From the NCBI GenBank assembly GCA_000403275.2, contig KE159599.1, positions 1,198,147 through 1,262,146 on the forward strand: a stretch of DNA of 64,000 nt. Direction: 5' to 3'. Each line of letters opens with the position of its first letter. Within the stretch, counting starts at the first letter, position 1. Shown in pieces: positions 7,115-16,771 of this stretch. The stretch is from Lachnospiraceae bacterium 28-4. Lineage in GTDB: Bacteria; Bacillota; Clostridia; Lachnospirales; Lachnospiraceae. A program made the translations under genes and the position numbers. Below the pieces are notes generated by a model. The model saw only the letters and a list, made by a program, of their open reading frames with translations. It had not been told where the DNA came from and searched no databases.

Positions 7115-9010
7115 TCAAAACAACGATGTTATTGCATGAAATAATATGCAGATCGTGCTGCCCAGTATGGCGGGAATCAGGAAGGCCAGCGCCGTCCATT
7201 TTATGCTCCCTGTCTCTTTACGGATTGTCAGGCATGTCGTCGCGCAGGGCCAATGCACCAGCGTAAAAAGCATGACGCTTACCGCTGTTTTCCAAGTCCA
7301 CCCGTTCGCAACCAGCAACTGCTTTAAGACATTTATGTCACCTATTTCTGACAAACTTGCCTGGGATAGATACGCCATAATGATAATCGGCATAACGATT
7401 TCATTTGCGGGCAGTCCTAAAATAAACGCCAATAAGATCACCCCGTCCATTCCCATGAGCCTCGCCGGAATATCGAGTACGCCGGCAAAATATGACAATA
7501 ACGTCATATTATTGATTTTCCAATTCGCCATCACCCAAAGAAGAATTCCCGCCGGAGCCGCCGTCAAAACCGCCCGCCCGAGTACGAACATCGTCCTGTC
7601 CAAAACCGAGCGGATAATCACCCTTCCTATTTGCGGCCTCCGGTAAGGCGGCATTTCCAATGCAAAAAAGGAAGGCGTCCCCTTCAGGAATGTAACGGAC
7701 AAAAACCAGGAAGCTAAAAATGTCAATCCTACCCCTAACAGAATCACTCCTGTCAGCATTAGCGCCGCCCCAAAGGAACCGCCAAGCCTTTCTCCCGCAA
7801 AAAACATCGCAATAATGGCGATCAAAATCGGGAACCTACCATTACAAGGAACAAAGCTATTGGTAATAATCGCAATCAGCCGTTCCCTCGGAGAATCAAT
7901 AATGCGGCACCCGACCACTCCCGCGGCATTACATCCAAATCCCATGCACATCGTCAACGCCTGTTTCCCGCATGCATTGCATTTTTGAAAGCACCGGTCC
8001 AGGTTAAATGCCACTCTCGGCAAATAACCGGAATCTTCCAATACCGTAAATAGCGGGAAAAAAATAGCCATCGGCGGCAGCATGACGGACACCACCCACG
8101 TCAGCACCCGATACAATCCATACACCAGCATTTCCCTTACGCTTTCCGGCACACCAAGCCGGCAAAACCCGTTCATAAGTTTTCCCTCCAAAGAAGAAAA
8201 AAAGGCATGCAAAGCCTCCGAAGGATAATTCGCCCCCACGATTGTCAGCCAGAAAACAGCAAAAAGCAAAAACAGCATAACCGGAATGCCCGTTATCTTT
8301 CCCGTAAAAAACCTGTCCTTTCTTCTGTCACCCGCCGCATATTTTTCATCTTCACACTTCACGATTCCCCTGCATATCTCCTCCGGCGTTTTCAGGCTGC
8401 CATTGGGTTTTCTCCTTCCATACGCTCCTTTTTCCCTTTCCGAATTCCCTCCCGCCAACTTTTTTATTGCCCCGTATAATTCTTCTATTCCGCTCCCGTT
8501 CCTCGCCGCCGTGCCGACCACCGGAATGCCCAGCCGGTTTTCCAACTCCTTCAGGTCGATTCTTATATGCTTCTTTTCTGCCTCATCCATCAAATTCACA
8601 CATACGACTACCTGCCCCGTCTGTCTCAAAACCTGAAGTACCAGCCGCATATTACGTTCCAGACACAAAGCGTCGCATACTATTACCGCCACATCATATT
8701 CCCCGGAACGTAAAAAATCGCCAGCCACCTCCTCTTCTGCCGAATGAGCATCCAAAGAATAACAGCCCGGGATATCCACCAGGACATATCCCTGCCCTTC
8801 ATAAAACGCATACCCCTGGACGCCCGCCACCGTTTTTCCGGCCCAGTTTCCGGTATGCTGCCGAAGCCCTGTCATCGCGTTAAACACCGTGCTCTTACCC
8901 ACGTTCGGATTACCCGCCAGCGCCGCCACGATATCGTCTCCCCTTTTCTTATGTATCTCCAGTCCAACATCCAATGCGCCCAGTCCTACCGAAGATTTAC
9001 TTAACCCCAT
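7115..9010 (-). CDS. feoB: Ferrous iron transport protein B
   Basis: This is the Fe(II) uptake permease with an N-terminal cytoplasmic G domain. Visible motifs are G1 GNPNVGKS (residues 33-40), G3 DIPG (79-82) and G4 NLMD (139-142). The membrane part carries the Gate motifs SFVPCNGRFP and FGCNAAGVVGCR with conserved Cys residues. At 631 residues it is slightly shorter than many FeoB proteins, but both Gate halves are present. It overlaps the feoA stop by 14 bases, so the two form an operon. No FeoC is seen. Iron control by Fur or DtxR is likely for the family, but no operator was identified with confidence. Confidence 0.95.
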   Translation of the reverse strand: MGLSKSSVGLGALDVGLEIHKKRGDDIVAALAGNPNVGKSTVFNAMTGLRQHTGNWAGKTVAGVQGYAFYEGQGYVLVDIPGCYSLDAHSAEEEVAGDFLRSGEYDVAVIVCDALCLERNMRLVLQVLRQTGQVVVCVNLMDEAEKKHIRIDLKELENRLGIPVVGTAARNGSGIEELYGAIKKLAGGNSEREKGAYGRRKPNGSLKTPEEICRGIVKCEDEKYAAGDRRKDRFFTGKITGIPVMLFLLFAVFWLTIVGANYPSEALHAFFSSLEGKLMNGFCRLGVPESVREMLVYGLYRVLTWVVSVMLPPMAIFFPLFTVLEDSGYLPRVAFNLDRCFQKCNACGKQALTMCMGFGCNAAGVVGCRIIDSPRERLIAIITNSFVPCNGRFPILIAIIAMFFAGERLGGSFGAALMLTGVILLGVGLTFLASWFLSVTFLKGTPSFFALEMPPYRRPQIGRVIIRSVLDRTMFVLGRAVLTAAPAGILLWVMANWKINNMTLLSYFAGVLDIPARLMGMDGVILLAFILGLPANEIVMPIIIMAYLSQASLSEIGDINVLKQLLVANGWTWKTAVSVMLFTLVHWPCATTCLTIRKETGSIKWTALAFLIPAILGSTICILFHAITSLF

Positions 9011-9269
9011 TTTCCATCCCGCTTTCGATTTCTACTTGAATCCTCCCCGCTTCCCCCCGCCGGATCGCAACCAACGCTCCCATAACATAATACGCCGCCG
9101 GATCGCCCCACGGACTTTGATAAGCGCATTCCACCGGCCTTCCCCGCTGAAACCCCATATCCTCCAGCTTCCGCCCTGTCCTTTCTTCCAGCAGCAATTC
9201 CTTGATCCACCCCTTTTCTCCGGGCTTTAACCGATCCAGGCTCACCGTCTTTTTTCCCATTTCTTCCAT
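8997..9269 (-). CDS. feoA: Ferrous iron transport protein A
   Basis: This small SH3-like cytoplasmic partner of FeoB has the family pattern LDRLKPGEKGWIKEL, LEDMGFQRGRPVE and YYVMGALVAIRRGEAGRIQV. The start at 9269 is chosen for the strong AAAGGAGGC upstream; an open frame reaches 9296. It is the first gene of the feoAB operon and overlaps feoB by 14 bases. Confidence 0.92.
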   Translation of the reverse strand: MEEMGKKTVSLDRLKPGEKGWIKELLLEERTGRKLEDMGFQRGRPVECAYQSPWGDPAAYYVMGALVAIRRGEAGRIQVEIESGMENGVK

Positions 9270-9296
9270 ATGCCGCCTCCTTTTCCCATCAGGCAT

Positions 9297-9533
9297 ACCC
9301 GTTCCCCTTATAGTAACTTATGCCAGGAAAAAGATATTGCTCTTATCATATGCTGTTCCGATTAAAAAAACCAGTTCCATCCATTTCGGTATATCTTCCT
9401 GTGTTGCAAAGACAATTTTATCCTGCCATTCTTTTTCATCTGAATTTGCAGGATTTTCGTTCAAAACATATCTGAGTAACAGTCTACTCCAAGCAGGAAA
9501 GATTTTTAGCCATTTTTTTCACGGAGGGCAATT
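9297..9533 (-). other. Upstream region of feoA with a degraded coding remnant
   Basis: No intact gene. On the minus strand an open stretch of about 50 codons ends at about 9318 and contains ATQEDIPKWMELV, which loosely recalls the N-terminus of GNAT acetyltransferases. It lacks a start and is probably a relic. The promoter of feoAB must lie here. Confidence 0.35.
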
Positions 9534-9665
9534 TTAAGAAGCATAGGCATGGATGCCGTCGCTTCCGGCTCGTCCGGTTGGATACCATATACCCAGGCCA
9601 AAACGCCTCAGCAGCCAGCGGACGCCGAATTCTTTGTTATGCTGTTCAATAAATCGATAAGCCTC
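9534..9665 (-). pseudogene. IS3-family transposase (OrfB) remnant
   Basis: The minus strand reads EAYRFIEQHNKEFGVRWLLRRFGL followed by out-of-family residues and TAA. The (Y/R)FIE-H--EFGVRWL-R--G string is the typical N-terminus of IS3-family OrfB integrases. Everything downstream, including the DDE domain, is absent. It marks an old insertion next to the LacI relic. Confidence 0.65.
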
Positions 9666-9803
9666 TAATCGATTTCTTTTGCGAAGAATGCTGCTGATTT
9701 TTGCCAATTAATTTTCGCTGGCGGCAAAATATTTACACACTTCTGTTTTAACATTATAATAATATTATGTCCGCCCGGTTTGGACGGCGGAACGGAGATT
9801 GTT

Positions 9804-10240
9804 ATGGGGATTATAATAAAAGACATTGCCAGAATATCGGGGATGGGTATTTCCACCGTATCCCGTGTTCTTAACAATACAGGATATGTCAGCGACGAAG
9901 TACGCCAAAAAGTTATGAAAACCGTGCGGGATCTGAATTACATCCCAAATATCAGCGCGCGCAATCTGAAATCCAACGATTCCAAAAATATTGCGATACC
10001 CGCCAAGGGAATCACCAACCCCTTTTTCAACAAAATAATCCGGGTTATCGAAGAAAAAGCGGCACTGCGGGGCTATTCCCTCATCATCCAAAACGTAGAC
10101 GACCATGTCAACGAACTGGATCTCGCCATCTGGGAAGCCAGAAGCTGCAATCCCGAGATAACGGCCGTCTTTGCCTTCACCGATGTACTGGCCCTGGGCG
10201 CCATGAAGGCAGCTTTCTCCATGAGCCTTACGATGCCGTA
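9804..10240 (+). pseudogene. LacI-family regulator, internally deleted and truncated
   Basis: ATG at 9804 begins GIIIKDIARISGMGISTVSRVLNN, a perfect LacI helix-turn-helix with hinge, followed by the start of the periplasmic-binding-like domain. After NELDLAIWEA the sequence jumps to ITAVFAFTDVLALGAMKAA, which normally lies about 100 residues later. After residue about 145 the homology ends and the frame runs on into sequence antisense to the DUF1284 gene. A functional LacI protein is about 330-340 residues, so this is a relic. Confidence 0.8.
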
Positions 10241-10275
10241 CTCACCAAAAGGAGATCCTGCAAACCGCCCAAAAA

Positions 10276-10641
10276 CTAGCACAGGGAGTCCCATTGGCAG
10301 TCTCTACAGACTGCCTTTCTTTTTCCCTGATCCAGAATCTTCTTTTTCACAAGCTCCTCAAAGACCTTCCATTCCAATTCCGCACCGGCCTCCAAACCGC
10401 ATAATGCGAGAACCTTGCGATCATAAGCCGCAACTTTTTCCGCGCTCCGGCAGACCGTTGACACGCAATGGGGACAGCACACGCATATATCATCCGTCTC
10501 ATCCTCAAGACAAACCATGGGATTTTTCTCCAGCTCCCGCTTTATCTTTTCCATATGCTCTGTAAACTCCCTGCTGTAACCCTTTCCCTGAAAAAAAGCA
10601 AGGCACATCCCATGATGCGCCCTTATCCGATAAATTTTCAT
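10276..10641 (-). CDS. DUF1284-family Cys-rich protein
   Basis: The 121-residue protein starts YRIRAHHGMCLAFFQGKGYS and has DDICVCCPHC and CRDCQWDSLC, the conserved pattern of the DUF1284 family, which probably binds a metal or iron-sulfur cluster through its Cys residues. The function is unknown. It starts 28 bases after the bioY stop on the same strand, so it is probably the second gene of a biotin-regulated operon. Confidence 0.8.
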   Translation of the reverse strand: MKIYRIRAHHGMCLAFFQGKGYSREFTEHMEKIKRELEKNPMVCLEDETDDICVCCPHCVSTVCRSAEKVAAYDRKVLALCGLEAGAELEWKVFEELVKKKILDQGKRKAVCRDCQWDSLC

Positions 10642-10668
10642 CCTCTTCCCTTTCCAATATTTCCTTCA

Positions 10669-11238
10669 TTACTGCATCTTTATAACCGTTGTCAGCCTTT
10701 TGCTCAAAACAAGAGCCAGCGCGATCTTGATCAGATCCGGAACCAAGAATGGAAATACACACCATCCCAGAGCGGTAGTAAGCCCTATCGCTCCCGCCTC
10801 TTTTGCATATATGGCCATAAACCATACTGTCCCAAAAGCATAGCAAACTACCAGGCCGGCCACCATGGACAATGCCAGAACCCACATTTTTTTCCCAAGC
10901 ATCATCTCCATCGCCCACATCACCAGCGCAGAAAAAAGAAATCCCACAATGTAGCCGCCCGTATTTCTCAACAAAATACCGATTCCTCCGGTAAATCCGG
11001 CAAAAACCGGAACGCCGATCGCTCCCAGAAGGATATAAACCAATACTGCCAGGCTTCCTCTCTTCCCGCCAAGCACGCCGATTGCAAGAAATACTCCAAA
11101 AGTCTGCAAGGTGAATGGCACTACGGTCGGAATGGAGATCCAGGAGCATATCGCCATCAATACCGCGAATACCGCTATGTACACCATATCATATGTTTTA
11201 CTTTTCTCTGCTGTCATTGTCGTCATAATTTTCCTCAT
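10669..11238 (-). CDS. bioY: Biotin ECF transporter substrate-binding protein BioY
   Basis: This is the membrane S-component for biotin uptake. The protein (about 189 residues) has six predicted helices and the family signature VPFTLQTFGVFLAIGVLGGKRGSLAVLVYILLGAIGVPVFAGFTGG (read in parts) plus GGYIVGFL. The start ATG at 11238 follows GAAGGCGCAGAA; an in-frame open stretch to 11334 runs through the operator and is not coding. It would work with an EcfAAT module encoded elsewhere. The palindrome at 11304-11334 indicates repression by BirA with biotin. Confidence 0.9.
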   Translation of the reverse strand: MRKIMTTMTAEKSKTYDMVYIAVFAVLMAICSWISIPTVVPFTLQTFGVFLAIGVLGGKRGSLAVLVYILLGAIGVPVFAGFTGGIGILLRNTGGYIVGFLFSALVMWAMEMMLGKKMWVLALSMVAGLVVCYAFGTVWFMAIYAKEAGAIGLTTALGWCVFPFLVPDLIKIALALVLSKRLTTVIKMQ

Positions 11239-11303
11239 TTCTGCGCCTTCTTTTGTATCGCGCTTTTCTTGAATTGGGAAAAGTATAACATTGGCAGGTT
11301 TAA

Positions 11304-11334
11304 TTGTCAACTTATTTTTTAAATAAGTTGACAA
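11304..11334. promoter_or_regulatory. BirA-type biotin operator upstream of bioY
   Basis: TTGTCAAC (11304-11311) and GTTGACAA (11327-11334) form a perfect inverted repeat with a 15-base AT-rich spacer. This is the half-site and spacing of known BirA operators and lies 66 bases upstream of the bioY start. Confidence 0.85.
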
Positions 11335-11508
11335 TTTGGAACGTTATGTCTGTTTTACATCCATCAATCATTAGAATCTAAACAATACCTATTTCTGCAC
11401 TCGATATTATTGGCCATACTGTATATAATTATATTGATAAACTTTGAAAAAAGGACGGGTAAAAGCCGATTGGCGGCAGGACGAAAAAGGAAGGGAGAGG
11501 AATAACAA

Positions 11509-12195
11509 ATGAAGCGATTATTTTTACTGGAAGATGATTGGAGCTTAATCAATGGTCTTTCCTTTGCTGTAAAGAAACAGGGGTATGAAATAGACGTTGC
11601 CCGTACCACACTGGAAGCTGATACATTATGGGCAAACGGGAAATATGATTTAGCTATTCTGGACGTAGCACTTCCCGACGGTTCTGGTTTTGACCTCTGC
11701 AAAAAGATAAGGCAGACTTCAAAAGTGCCTATCATGTTTCTTACTGCTGCTGATGAAGAAACAGATATTATTATGGGGCTTGATATTGGCGGCGACGATT
11801 ACATTACAAAGCCGTTCAAATTGGCGATATTCCTGTCAAGGCTTAATGCGCTGCTCCGCAGGAGTGAAAATTTCAATACCGACGTTACAGAATTGAAATC
11901 CAACGATATAAGTATAAGTCTTCTGAAAGGCGAGGTTTATAAACAGGGGAAGCTGCTTCTCCTGACGGCGAGCGAGTATAAATTGTTATGTCTGTTCATG
12001 GAAAATCCCGACCAGATACTTTCCCCGGAACAGATTTTAGGAAAACTCTGGGATTGCAGCGGACATTATGTAGATAATAATTCCCTTACCGTATATATCC
12101 GCAGACTCCGTACAAAAATCGAAGACAATCCGGGGGAACCGAAACGGATTGTTACAGTTCGCGGCATGGGCTATAAATGGAATACGGCAGATTGA
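11509..12195 (+). CDS. OmpR-family response regulator
   Basis: This cytoplasmic regulator of 228 residues has a receiver domain with acidic pocket E8-D9-D10, phospho-acceptor D52 (LAILDVALPDGSG) and the conserved Lys in YITKPF. A winged-helix DNA-binding domain follows from about residue 130 (SLTVYIRRLRTKIEDNPGEPKRIVTVRGMGYKW). The start follows GGAAGGGAGAGG. The sensor kinase begins six bases after its stop, and an ABC exporter follows, a layout typical of peptide-sensing resistance modules. A TATAAT-like -10 lies near 11416-11425. Confidence 0.9.
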   Translation: MKRLFLLEDDWSLINGLSFAVKKQGYEIDVARTTLEADTLWANGKYDLAILDVALPDGSGFDLCKKIRQTSKVPIMFLTAADEETDIIMGLDIGGDDYITKPFKLAIFLSRLNALLRRSENFNTDVTELKSNDISISLLKGEVYKQGKLLLLTASEYKLLCLFMENPDQILSPEQILGKLWDCSGHYVDNNSLTVYIRRLRTKIEDNPGEPKRIVTVRGMGYKWNTAD

Positions 12196-12200
12196 GGTGT

Positions 12201-13241
12201 ATGATGAAACTATTAGCGAACCGAAAAATCAAATCCCTGTTTGTCGGTATTTTGTCTTGTATCATGGTTTTTATACTGGTTTCAGCGGCATTGGTAATTT
12301 TTGAAATTAGAAATGCGGTATACTATATTATTATTTGCGGCGTATGTATGGGGATTGTAGTGTTGCTGCTCTGCTATGGGTATTTCAAAGAGCAGCATAA
12401 AATCATGGAATTCGCCATAACGCAGATTACAGAATATATATCCGGCAGCAAAGACGTTACGATTGAGTGCAACGACGAGGGCGAGCTCTACAGGTTATTC
12501 CATGAGGTAAATTCTTTAGTAGCTATCTTGAACGCCCACGCTGAAAATGAAAAAAGTGCGAAGAAATTTTTACGCAATACCATATCGGATATTTCCCATC
12601 AGTTAAAAACGCCGCTTGCCGCCCTTAATATTTACAACGGGCTTATACAGGACGAAGCAAAAGAACTCCCGGCCATACAGGAATTCAGCCAGCTCTCCGA
12701 ACAGGAACTTGACCGTATAGAAACCCTGGTACAGAACCTTTTGAAAATCACAAAACTGGACGCGGATACGATTATATTAGAAAAGTCTTTAGAAAATGTA
12801 TCCGAACTTGCCGAGGATATAAAAAGGCATTTCCTGTTCCGCACCGGACAGGAGGGAAAAGAAATCTGCTTATCGGGGAATGAAGATATTTCGCTTTTAT
12901 GTGATCGTAACTGGATAATAGAAGCTATCAATAACCTTGTAAAAAATGCTCTTGACCACACAGAAAAAGGCGGTGTTATCCGTATCGAGTGGCGGGCGTT
13001 TACTTCTATTGTCCAGATAACCGTAAAGGATAATGGAAGCGGCATACACCCGGAAGACTTACACCATATTTTCAAGCGGTTTTACCGCAGCCGTTTTTCC
13101 AAAGACACACAGGGCATTGGGCTTGGCCTGCCGCTTACGAAAGCGATTGTGGAAGCTCATAACGGGACGATCGAAGTTGACAGCACATTAGGCACAGAGA
13201 CCTCTTTCATAATGAATTTTTTGAATCCTACAAAATTGTAG
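12201..13241 (+). CDS. Sensor histidine kinase
   Basis: This membrane kinase has two N-terminal transmembrane helices (about residues 12-34 and 40-62) separated by almost no extracellular loop. It is therefore an intramembrane-sensing type, as in BceS-like systems. H133 lies in SDISHQLKTPLAAL, and the ATPase domain shows NNLVKNALDH, DNGSGI and GIGLGLPLTKAIV. The start at 12201 follows TTGAGGTGT; the longer frame from 12177 overlaps the regulator gene. Family logic suggests that signalling depends on the adjacent ABC exporter. Confidence 0.9.
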   Translation: MMKLLANRKIKSLFVGILSCIMVFILVSAALVIFEIRNAVYYIIICGVCMGIVVLLLCYGYFKEQHKIMEFAITQITEYISGSKDVTIECNDEGELYRLFHEVNSLVAILNAHAENEKSAKKFLRNTISDISHQLKTPLAALNIYNGLIQDEAKELPAIQEFSQLSEQELDRIETLVQNLLKITKLDADTIILEKSLENVSELAEDIKRHFLFRTGQEGKEICLSGNEDISLLCDRNWIIEAINNLVKNALDHTEKGGVIRIEWRAFTSIVQITVKDNGSGIHPEDLHHIFKRFYRSRFSKDTQGIGLGLPLTKAIVEAHNGTIEVDSTLGTETSFIMNFLNPTKL

Positions 13242-13264
13242 GCTGATTGTAATATTGGTGTAGG
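13237..13264 (+). promoter_or_regulatory. Direct repeat upstream of the ABC exporter, candidate regulator site
   Basis: TGTAGG occurs at 13237 and 13259, exactly 22 bases (two helical turns) apart, between the kinase stop and the ATPase gene. The first copy is also part of the short palindrome CCTACAAAATTGTAGG. This spacing suits an OmpR-family dimer site, by inference. Confidence 0.4.
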
Positions 13265-13312
13265 ATTTCTTTGTTATATTGAGGCTATCAAAACAGAAAG
13301 AGGTATTTACAC

Positions 13313-13996
13313 ATGAACTTATTAGAAGTCAACAATATCTGTAAAATATACGGAAGCGGAGAAACTGCCGTACGCGCTTTGAAAAAAGTCAGCTTTTCCG
13401 TTCCAAAGGGCGAGTATGTTGCTATCATCGGGGAATCCGGCTCTGGAAAAAGTACGCTGCTCAATATGATAGGCGCGCTTGACACACCTACATCTGGCAA
13501 AGTAAAGATTGGCGGCAAGGATATTTTTTCCATGGACGACCGCAAACTGACCGTTTTCCGTCGGAGAAATATCGGCTTTATCTTTCAGGCGTTCAACTTA
13601 ATTCCCGAACTGACTGTTGAGCAGAATATCATTTTCCCGGTGCTGCTTGATTATCAGAAACCCGATAAGAAGTATCTGGAAGAATTGCTTACGGTTCTTA
13701 ATCTGAAAGAACGGCGTAACCACTTACCGAGCCAGTTGTCCGGTGGACAGCAGCAGCGCGTGGCAATCGGACGCGCCCTTATCACGCGCCCGTCCTTAAT
13801 CCTTGCCGACGAGCCGACCGGAAACCTTGACACGCAGAACAGCAGCGAAGTTATCGCCCTGTTAAAAGAAGCGTCAAAGAAGTATGAGCAGACCATTATT
13901 ATGATTACCCACAACCGCAGTATCGCACAGACCGCAGACCGGGTGTTACAGGTGTCAGACGGCGTTCTGTCTGATTTAGGGAGGTGCCGGGAATGA
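13313..13996 (+). CDS. ABC transporter ATP-binding protein (MacB/BceA type)
   Basis: The 227-residue ATPase has Walker [10 protein letters not shown], the Q-loop [17 protein letters not shown], signature [15 protein letters not shown], Walker [13 protein letters not shown] and the H-switch ITHN. The [12 protein letters not shown] and DEPTGNLDT strings are characteristic of the MacB/LolD/BceA branch. It overlaps the permease gene by four bases (ATGA), so translation is coupled. Together with the kinase and regulator it probably handles antimicrobial peptides. Confidence 0.93.
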   Translation: MNLLEVNNICKIYGSGETAVRALKKVSFSVPKGEYVAIIGESGSGKSTLLNMIGALDTPTSGKVKIGGKDIFSMDDRKLTVFRRRNIGFIFQAFNLIPELTVEQNIIFPVLLDYQKPDKKYLEELLTVLNLKERRNHLPSQLSGGQQQRVAIGRALITRPSLILADEPTGNLDTQNSSEVIALLKEASKKYEQTIIMITHNRSIAQTADRVLQVSDGVLSDLGRCRE

Positions 13997-15795
13997 AAAG
14001 TTATCTTAGTCTTATACCTATTTCGGCAAAGGTGAATAAGCGGCAGAACAGAATGACCATTTTATGTATTATTTTCGCCGTTTTCTTGGTGACTGCCATT
14101 TTCAGTATGGCAGAAATGGGTATTAGAATGGAGCAAACAAGATTGTTAAATAAGCATGACGATTTAACATTGCAGGATATCATAAGCAGCACAACCGGGC
14201 AATCGCTCTGTAACGTTGCTATTGTATTCTTTGTGTTAGTGTTGATAGTAGGCGCATTGATGATTTCAAGCAGTATCAATAGTAACGTAACACAAAGGAC
14301 AAAATTTTTTGGAATGATGCGCTGCATTGGAATGAGTAAACGGCAAATTATTCATTTTGTAAAACTGGAAGCTCTGAATTGGTGCAAAGCAGCTATTCCG
14401 ATAGGCGTTGCACTTGGCATTATCATCACATGGGGTTTATGTGCTGTTTTACGTTTTCTTGTCGGAGAGGAATTTTCTGACATTCCTCTTTTTGGTATCA
14501 GCATGGCCGGTATCATCAGTGGAATTATCGTAGGTATTGTTGCAGTATTGATTGCTGCCAGAACCCCGGCAAAACGGGCAGCAAAAGTATCTCCTGTAAC
14601 GGCGGTTTCTGGAAATTCAGAAATCACAGGAAGTATAAACCATGCGGCAAAGGTCAACTTATTCAAAATTGAAACAGCTCTGGGTATTCACCATGCAGTA
14701 GCGGCAAAGAAAACTCTGATACTTATGACGGGGTCATTTTCCCTTAGTATTATTCTTTTTCTGAGCTTTTCTGTTTTGGTAAAATTTGTTGGTTATATCA
14801 TGCCACAATCTGCCGCCACCGCTGATATTAACATTTCAAGTGTTGACGTTTCAAATGGTGTAGATAGTGCTTTACTTGATACTATCGACACAATGGACGG
14901 AGTAAAACGTATTTTCGGACGCCGCAGCGTTTTTAACGTTCCGGCGCAGCTAAATGCAAATGCGGTTGAAATTGACATGATTTCTTATGATGATTTTGAT
15001 TTGAACTGTCTTGTGAAAGACAATATGCTGAAAAAAGGCAGTGATATTTCTAAAGTATATGGAAACAGTCATTATGTGCTTGCGGCATGGGGCAAAGACA
15101 GTTTTCTGGAAATTGGCGATAAAATATTTGTTGCCGACGAAGAATTTGAAATTGCGGGTTTGCTGAAATATGATCCGTTCAACAGCGACGGGCTTACAAA
15201 CGGAGAAATAACCCTTATTACTTCTGGCGATACCTTTATTCGCTTAACGGGAATAACGGATTATTCTCTCATTATGGTACAAACAACGAGTGACGTAACG
15301 GACGAAGATGTAACGGCCATTCGGGATCTCTTAGACGGCGACTGCACCTTAAACGATTTACGCGACCAACGAACTTCTGGGACTTATACTGCATTTGTGT
15401 TCTGTATTTATGCGTCTTTAGCCATTATTGCTCTGATAACGGTATTAAATATTGTAAACAGCATTTCTATGAGTGTGTCCTCAAAAATTAAGTCATACGG
15501 AGCAATGCGGGCAGTAGGGATGAACGAACATCAGATAACTAAAATGATTGTTGCTGAAGCATTTACCTATGCTTTGTTGGGAGGTATTGTTGGCAGTATA
15601 GTCGGGCTGATAGTTTACAGGCTACTATACACCATTCTTATAGGCACTCATTTCAGCTATGCAATATGGAGTTTTCCAGCAATTCCTTTACTAATCATTT
15701 TGCTATTTGTTTGTATGGCAGCTATCATAGCAGCTTATATTCCGGCAAAACGCATTCACAACATGGCAATAACCGAAATAATCAATGAATTATAA
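13993..15795 (+). CDS. FtsX-type ABC permease (MacB/BceB-like)
   Basis: The 600-residue permease has an N-terminal helix, an FtsX-like three-helix block (about 75-205), a fifth membrane helix near 245-270, a large extracellular domain (about 275-470) and a C-terminal FtsX block (475-600). The paired conserved stretches [12 protein letters not shown] and [15 protein letters not shown] mark the two FtsX domains. ATG at 13993 follows GGGAGGTG and gives the ATGA overlap; GTG at 13984 is less likely. No terminator was recognised, but decayed element sequence begins about 30 bases downstream. Confidence 0.9.
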   Translation: MKSYLSLIPISAKVNKRQNRMTILCIIFAVFLVTAIFSMAEMGIRMEQTRLLNKHDDLTLQDIISSTTGQSLCNVAIVFFVLVLIVGALMISSSINSNVTQRTKFFGMMRCIGMSKRQIIHFVKLEALNWCKAAIPIGVALGIIITWGLCAVLRFLVGEEFSDIPLFGISMAGIISGIIVGIVAVLIAARTPAKRAAKVSPVTAVSGNSEITGSINHAAKVNLFKIETALGIHHAVAAKKTLILMTGSFSLSIILFLSFSVLVKFVGYIMPQSAATADINISSVDVSNGVDSALLDTIDTMDGVKRIFGRRSVFNVPAQLNANAVEIDMISYDDFDLNCLVKDNMLKKGSDISKVYGNSHYVLAAWGKDSFLEIGDKIFVADEEFEIAGLLKYDPFNSDGLTNGEITLITSGDTFIRLTGITDYSLIMVQTTSDVTDEDVTAIRDLLDGDCTLNDLRDQRTSGTYTAFVFCIYASLAIIALITVLNIVNSISMSVSSKIKSYGAMRAVGMNEHQITKMIVAEAFTYALLGGIVGSIVGLIVYRLLYTILIGTHFSYAIWSFPAIPLLIILLFVCMAAIIAAYIPAKRIHNMAITEIINEL

Positions 15796-15828
15796 TTGCA
15801 TTCCACTTTTGAGAATTTAATGTAATAT

Positions 15829-16053
15829 CTGCCGGACGAAAAACATGTCACGATTCTGCTGTACTACTTTTTTGATATGAGCGACCCAGACGCTATGAAA
15901 ATTGTACTGAACCGATATGACGGCAATATGATTGTCCTATCTACCCGTAAAATGCATGACGAGCGCGAAAATACATATTACGGCGTAGACTAGGACATTT
16001 ATGACCGTTTACGGTCAAGACTTATCCAAGTTATTTTGGACTTTAGGATTTAA
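15829..16053 (+). pseudogene. Relic chimera of Tn916-type sigma factor and HTH ORF
   Basis: The frame reads LPDEKHVTILLYYFFDMSD, matching the middle of the ICE sigma factor at 22536-22970. It continues without a frame change into DAMKIVLNRYDGNMIVLSTRK, matching the ICE helix-turn-helix ORF at 22310-22549. The join therefore reflects an in-frame deletion. An amber codon at 15991 interrupts the frame where the relative has Glu, and homology resumes to TAA at 16051. There is no start codon. It is the tail of an older, decayed Tn916/Tn1549-type element. Confidence 0.8.
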
Positions 16054-16152
16054 TGCTGGCTATTGCTTGCGATTTCCCTTTCCGCAAGCACAAAGCATTT
16101 AACCGATTTTGAACCTTGATAAAGAAAGTGGGGTAAGAAAACGGCGAGAACG

Positions 16153-16341
16153 CAGCTTATCGTTGACGGGTACAGCCGCTTTTTATTCCTTAACCGAAAC
16201 GGCTTACCGAAGATAGCAGCAAGTTATGAAAATATGTTCCAGGAGCTTGTGAAGAAATACAACAAGCACCATGAGGAAACCTTACCAAAAGTAATGACGC
16301 CGCACACCTTACGTTACCCAAATATCAAGTCCAAGACATAA
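16153..16341 (+). pseudogene. Tyrosine integrase fragment of a decayed Tn916-type element
   Basis: The open frame reads IVDGYSRFLFLNRNGLPK and then KYNKHHEETLPKVMTPHTLR, closely matching the C-terminal part of the intact integrase at 20312-21508. It stops matching in the middle of the catalytic HTLRH motif and ends with TAA nine codons later. The N-terminal 60 percent and the final catalytic residues are missing. It lies next to the 3' end of the large broken gene, suggesting that the older element also integrated or recombined here. Confidence 0.85.
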
Positions 16342-16374
16342 ATTTTTTGCTTGAAAAAATCAATCTATATCTCC

Positions 16375-16769
16375 CTATTCTCGTAATTTTCTATTGTCCT
16401 CAATATTTTGTAGTGCCTCACTATGATAAAGCTTTGCTAAAAGGCGTAGTTTTTCTGCAAACCGAAATAACCCTAACGCATCAATTTGCATAGCATACTC
16501 ATTATATTTCTTTTCTAACACAAACTCCGGGGTACCAGATGGATCAACAAAATATGCACCTCTTGACTTGATGGCTTCACTATAATATCCTTCTCTAAGA
16601 TCACCTCCTTCTTTATGTAAAAGTTCTGCAATTGAATGATGGATGAATAATCCATCCGGGTCCGGTGGACTGTAAAAAAATGATGCTCCAATGAGTTGCA
16701 TTGCAGCCTTATACCGATCTTTTTTTTGGCTGGCTGTTTTTACAGATGAAAACCATGTGTGCAGTTTAC
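16375..16769 (-). pseudogene. 3' part of a large helical protein gene, cut off by IS630
   Basis: From the IS junction (16769) the minus strand reads KLHTWFSSVKTASQKKDRY and on through FFYSPPDPDGLFIHHSIAELL, SRGAYFVDPSGTPEFVLEKKY and AEKLRLLAKLYHSEA to a stop at 16375. Joining it across the element to 18053-20158 keeps one reading frame. An ATG-started version begins at 16701 (108 residues) but is probably not a gene in its own right. The SRG-x-x-x-x-DP and AEKLR-LA--Y strings recall C-termini of large STAND-type defence proteins; this is a memory-based and tentative resemblance. Confidence 0.75.
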
Positions 16770-16771
16770 TA

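Noticed and set aside
10241-10565. C-terminal extension of the LacI-like frame
   Set aside because: After residue about 145 the frame is antisense to the DUF1284 gene and proline-rich noise; LacI homology has ended.
16375-16701. Stand-alone 108-residue gene
   Set aside because: The reading frame continues upstream to the IS630 junction and joins the large gene in frame, so it is a fragment rather than a separate gene.
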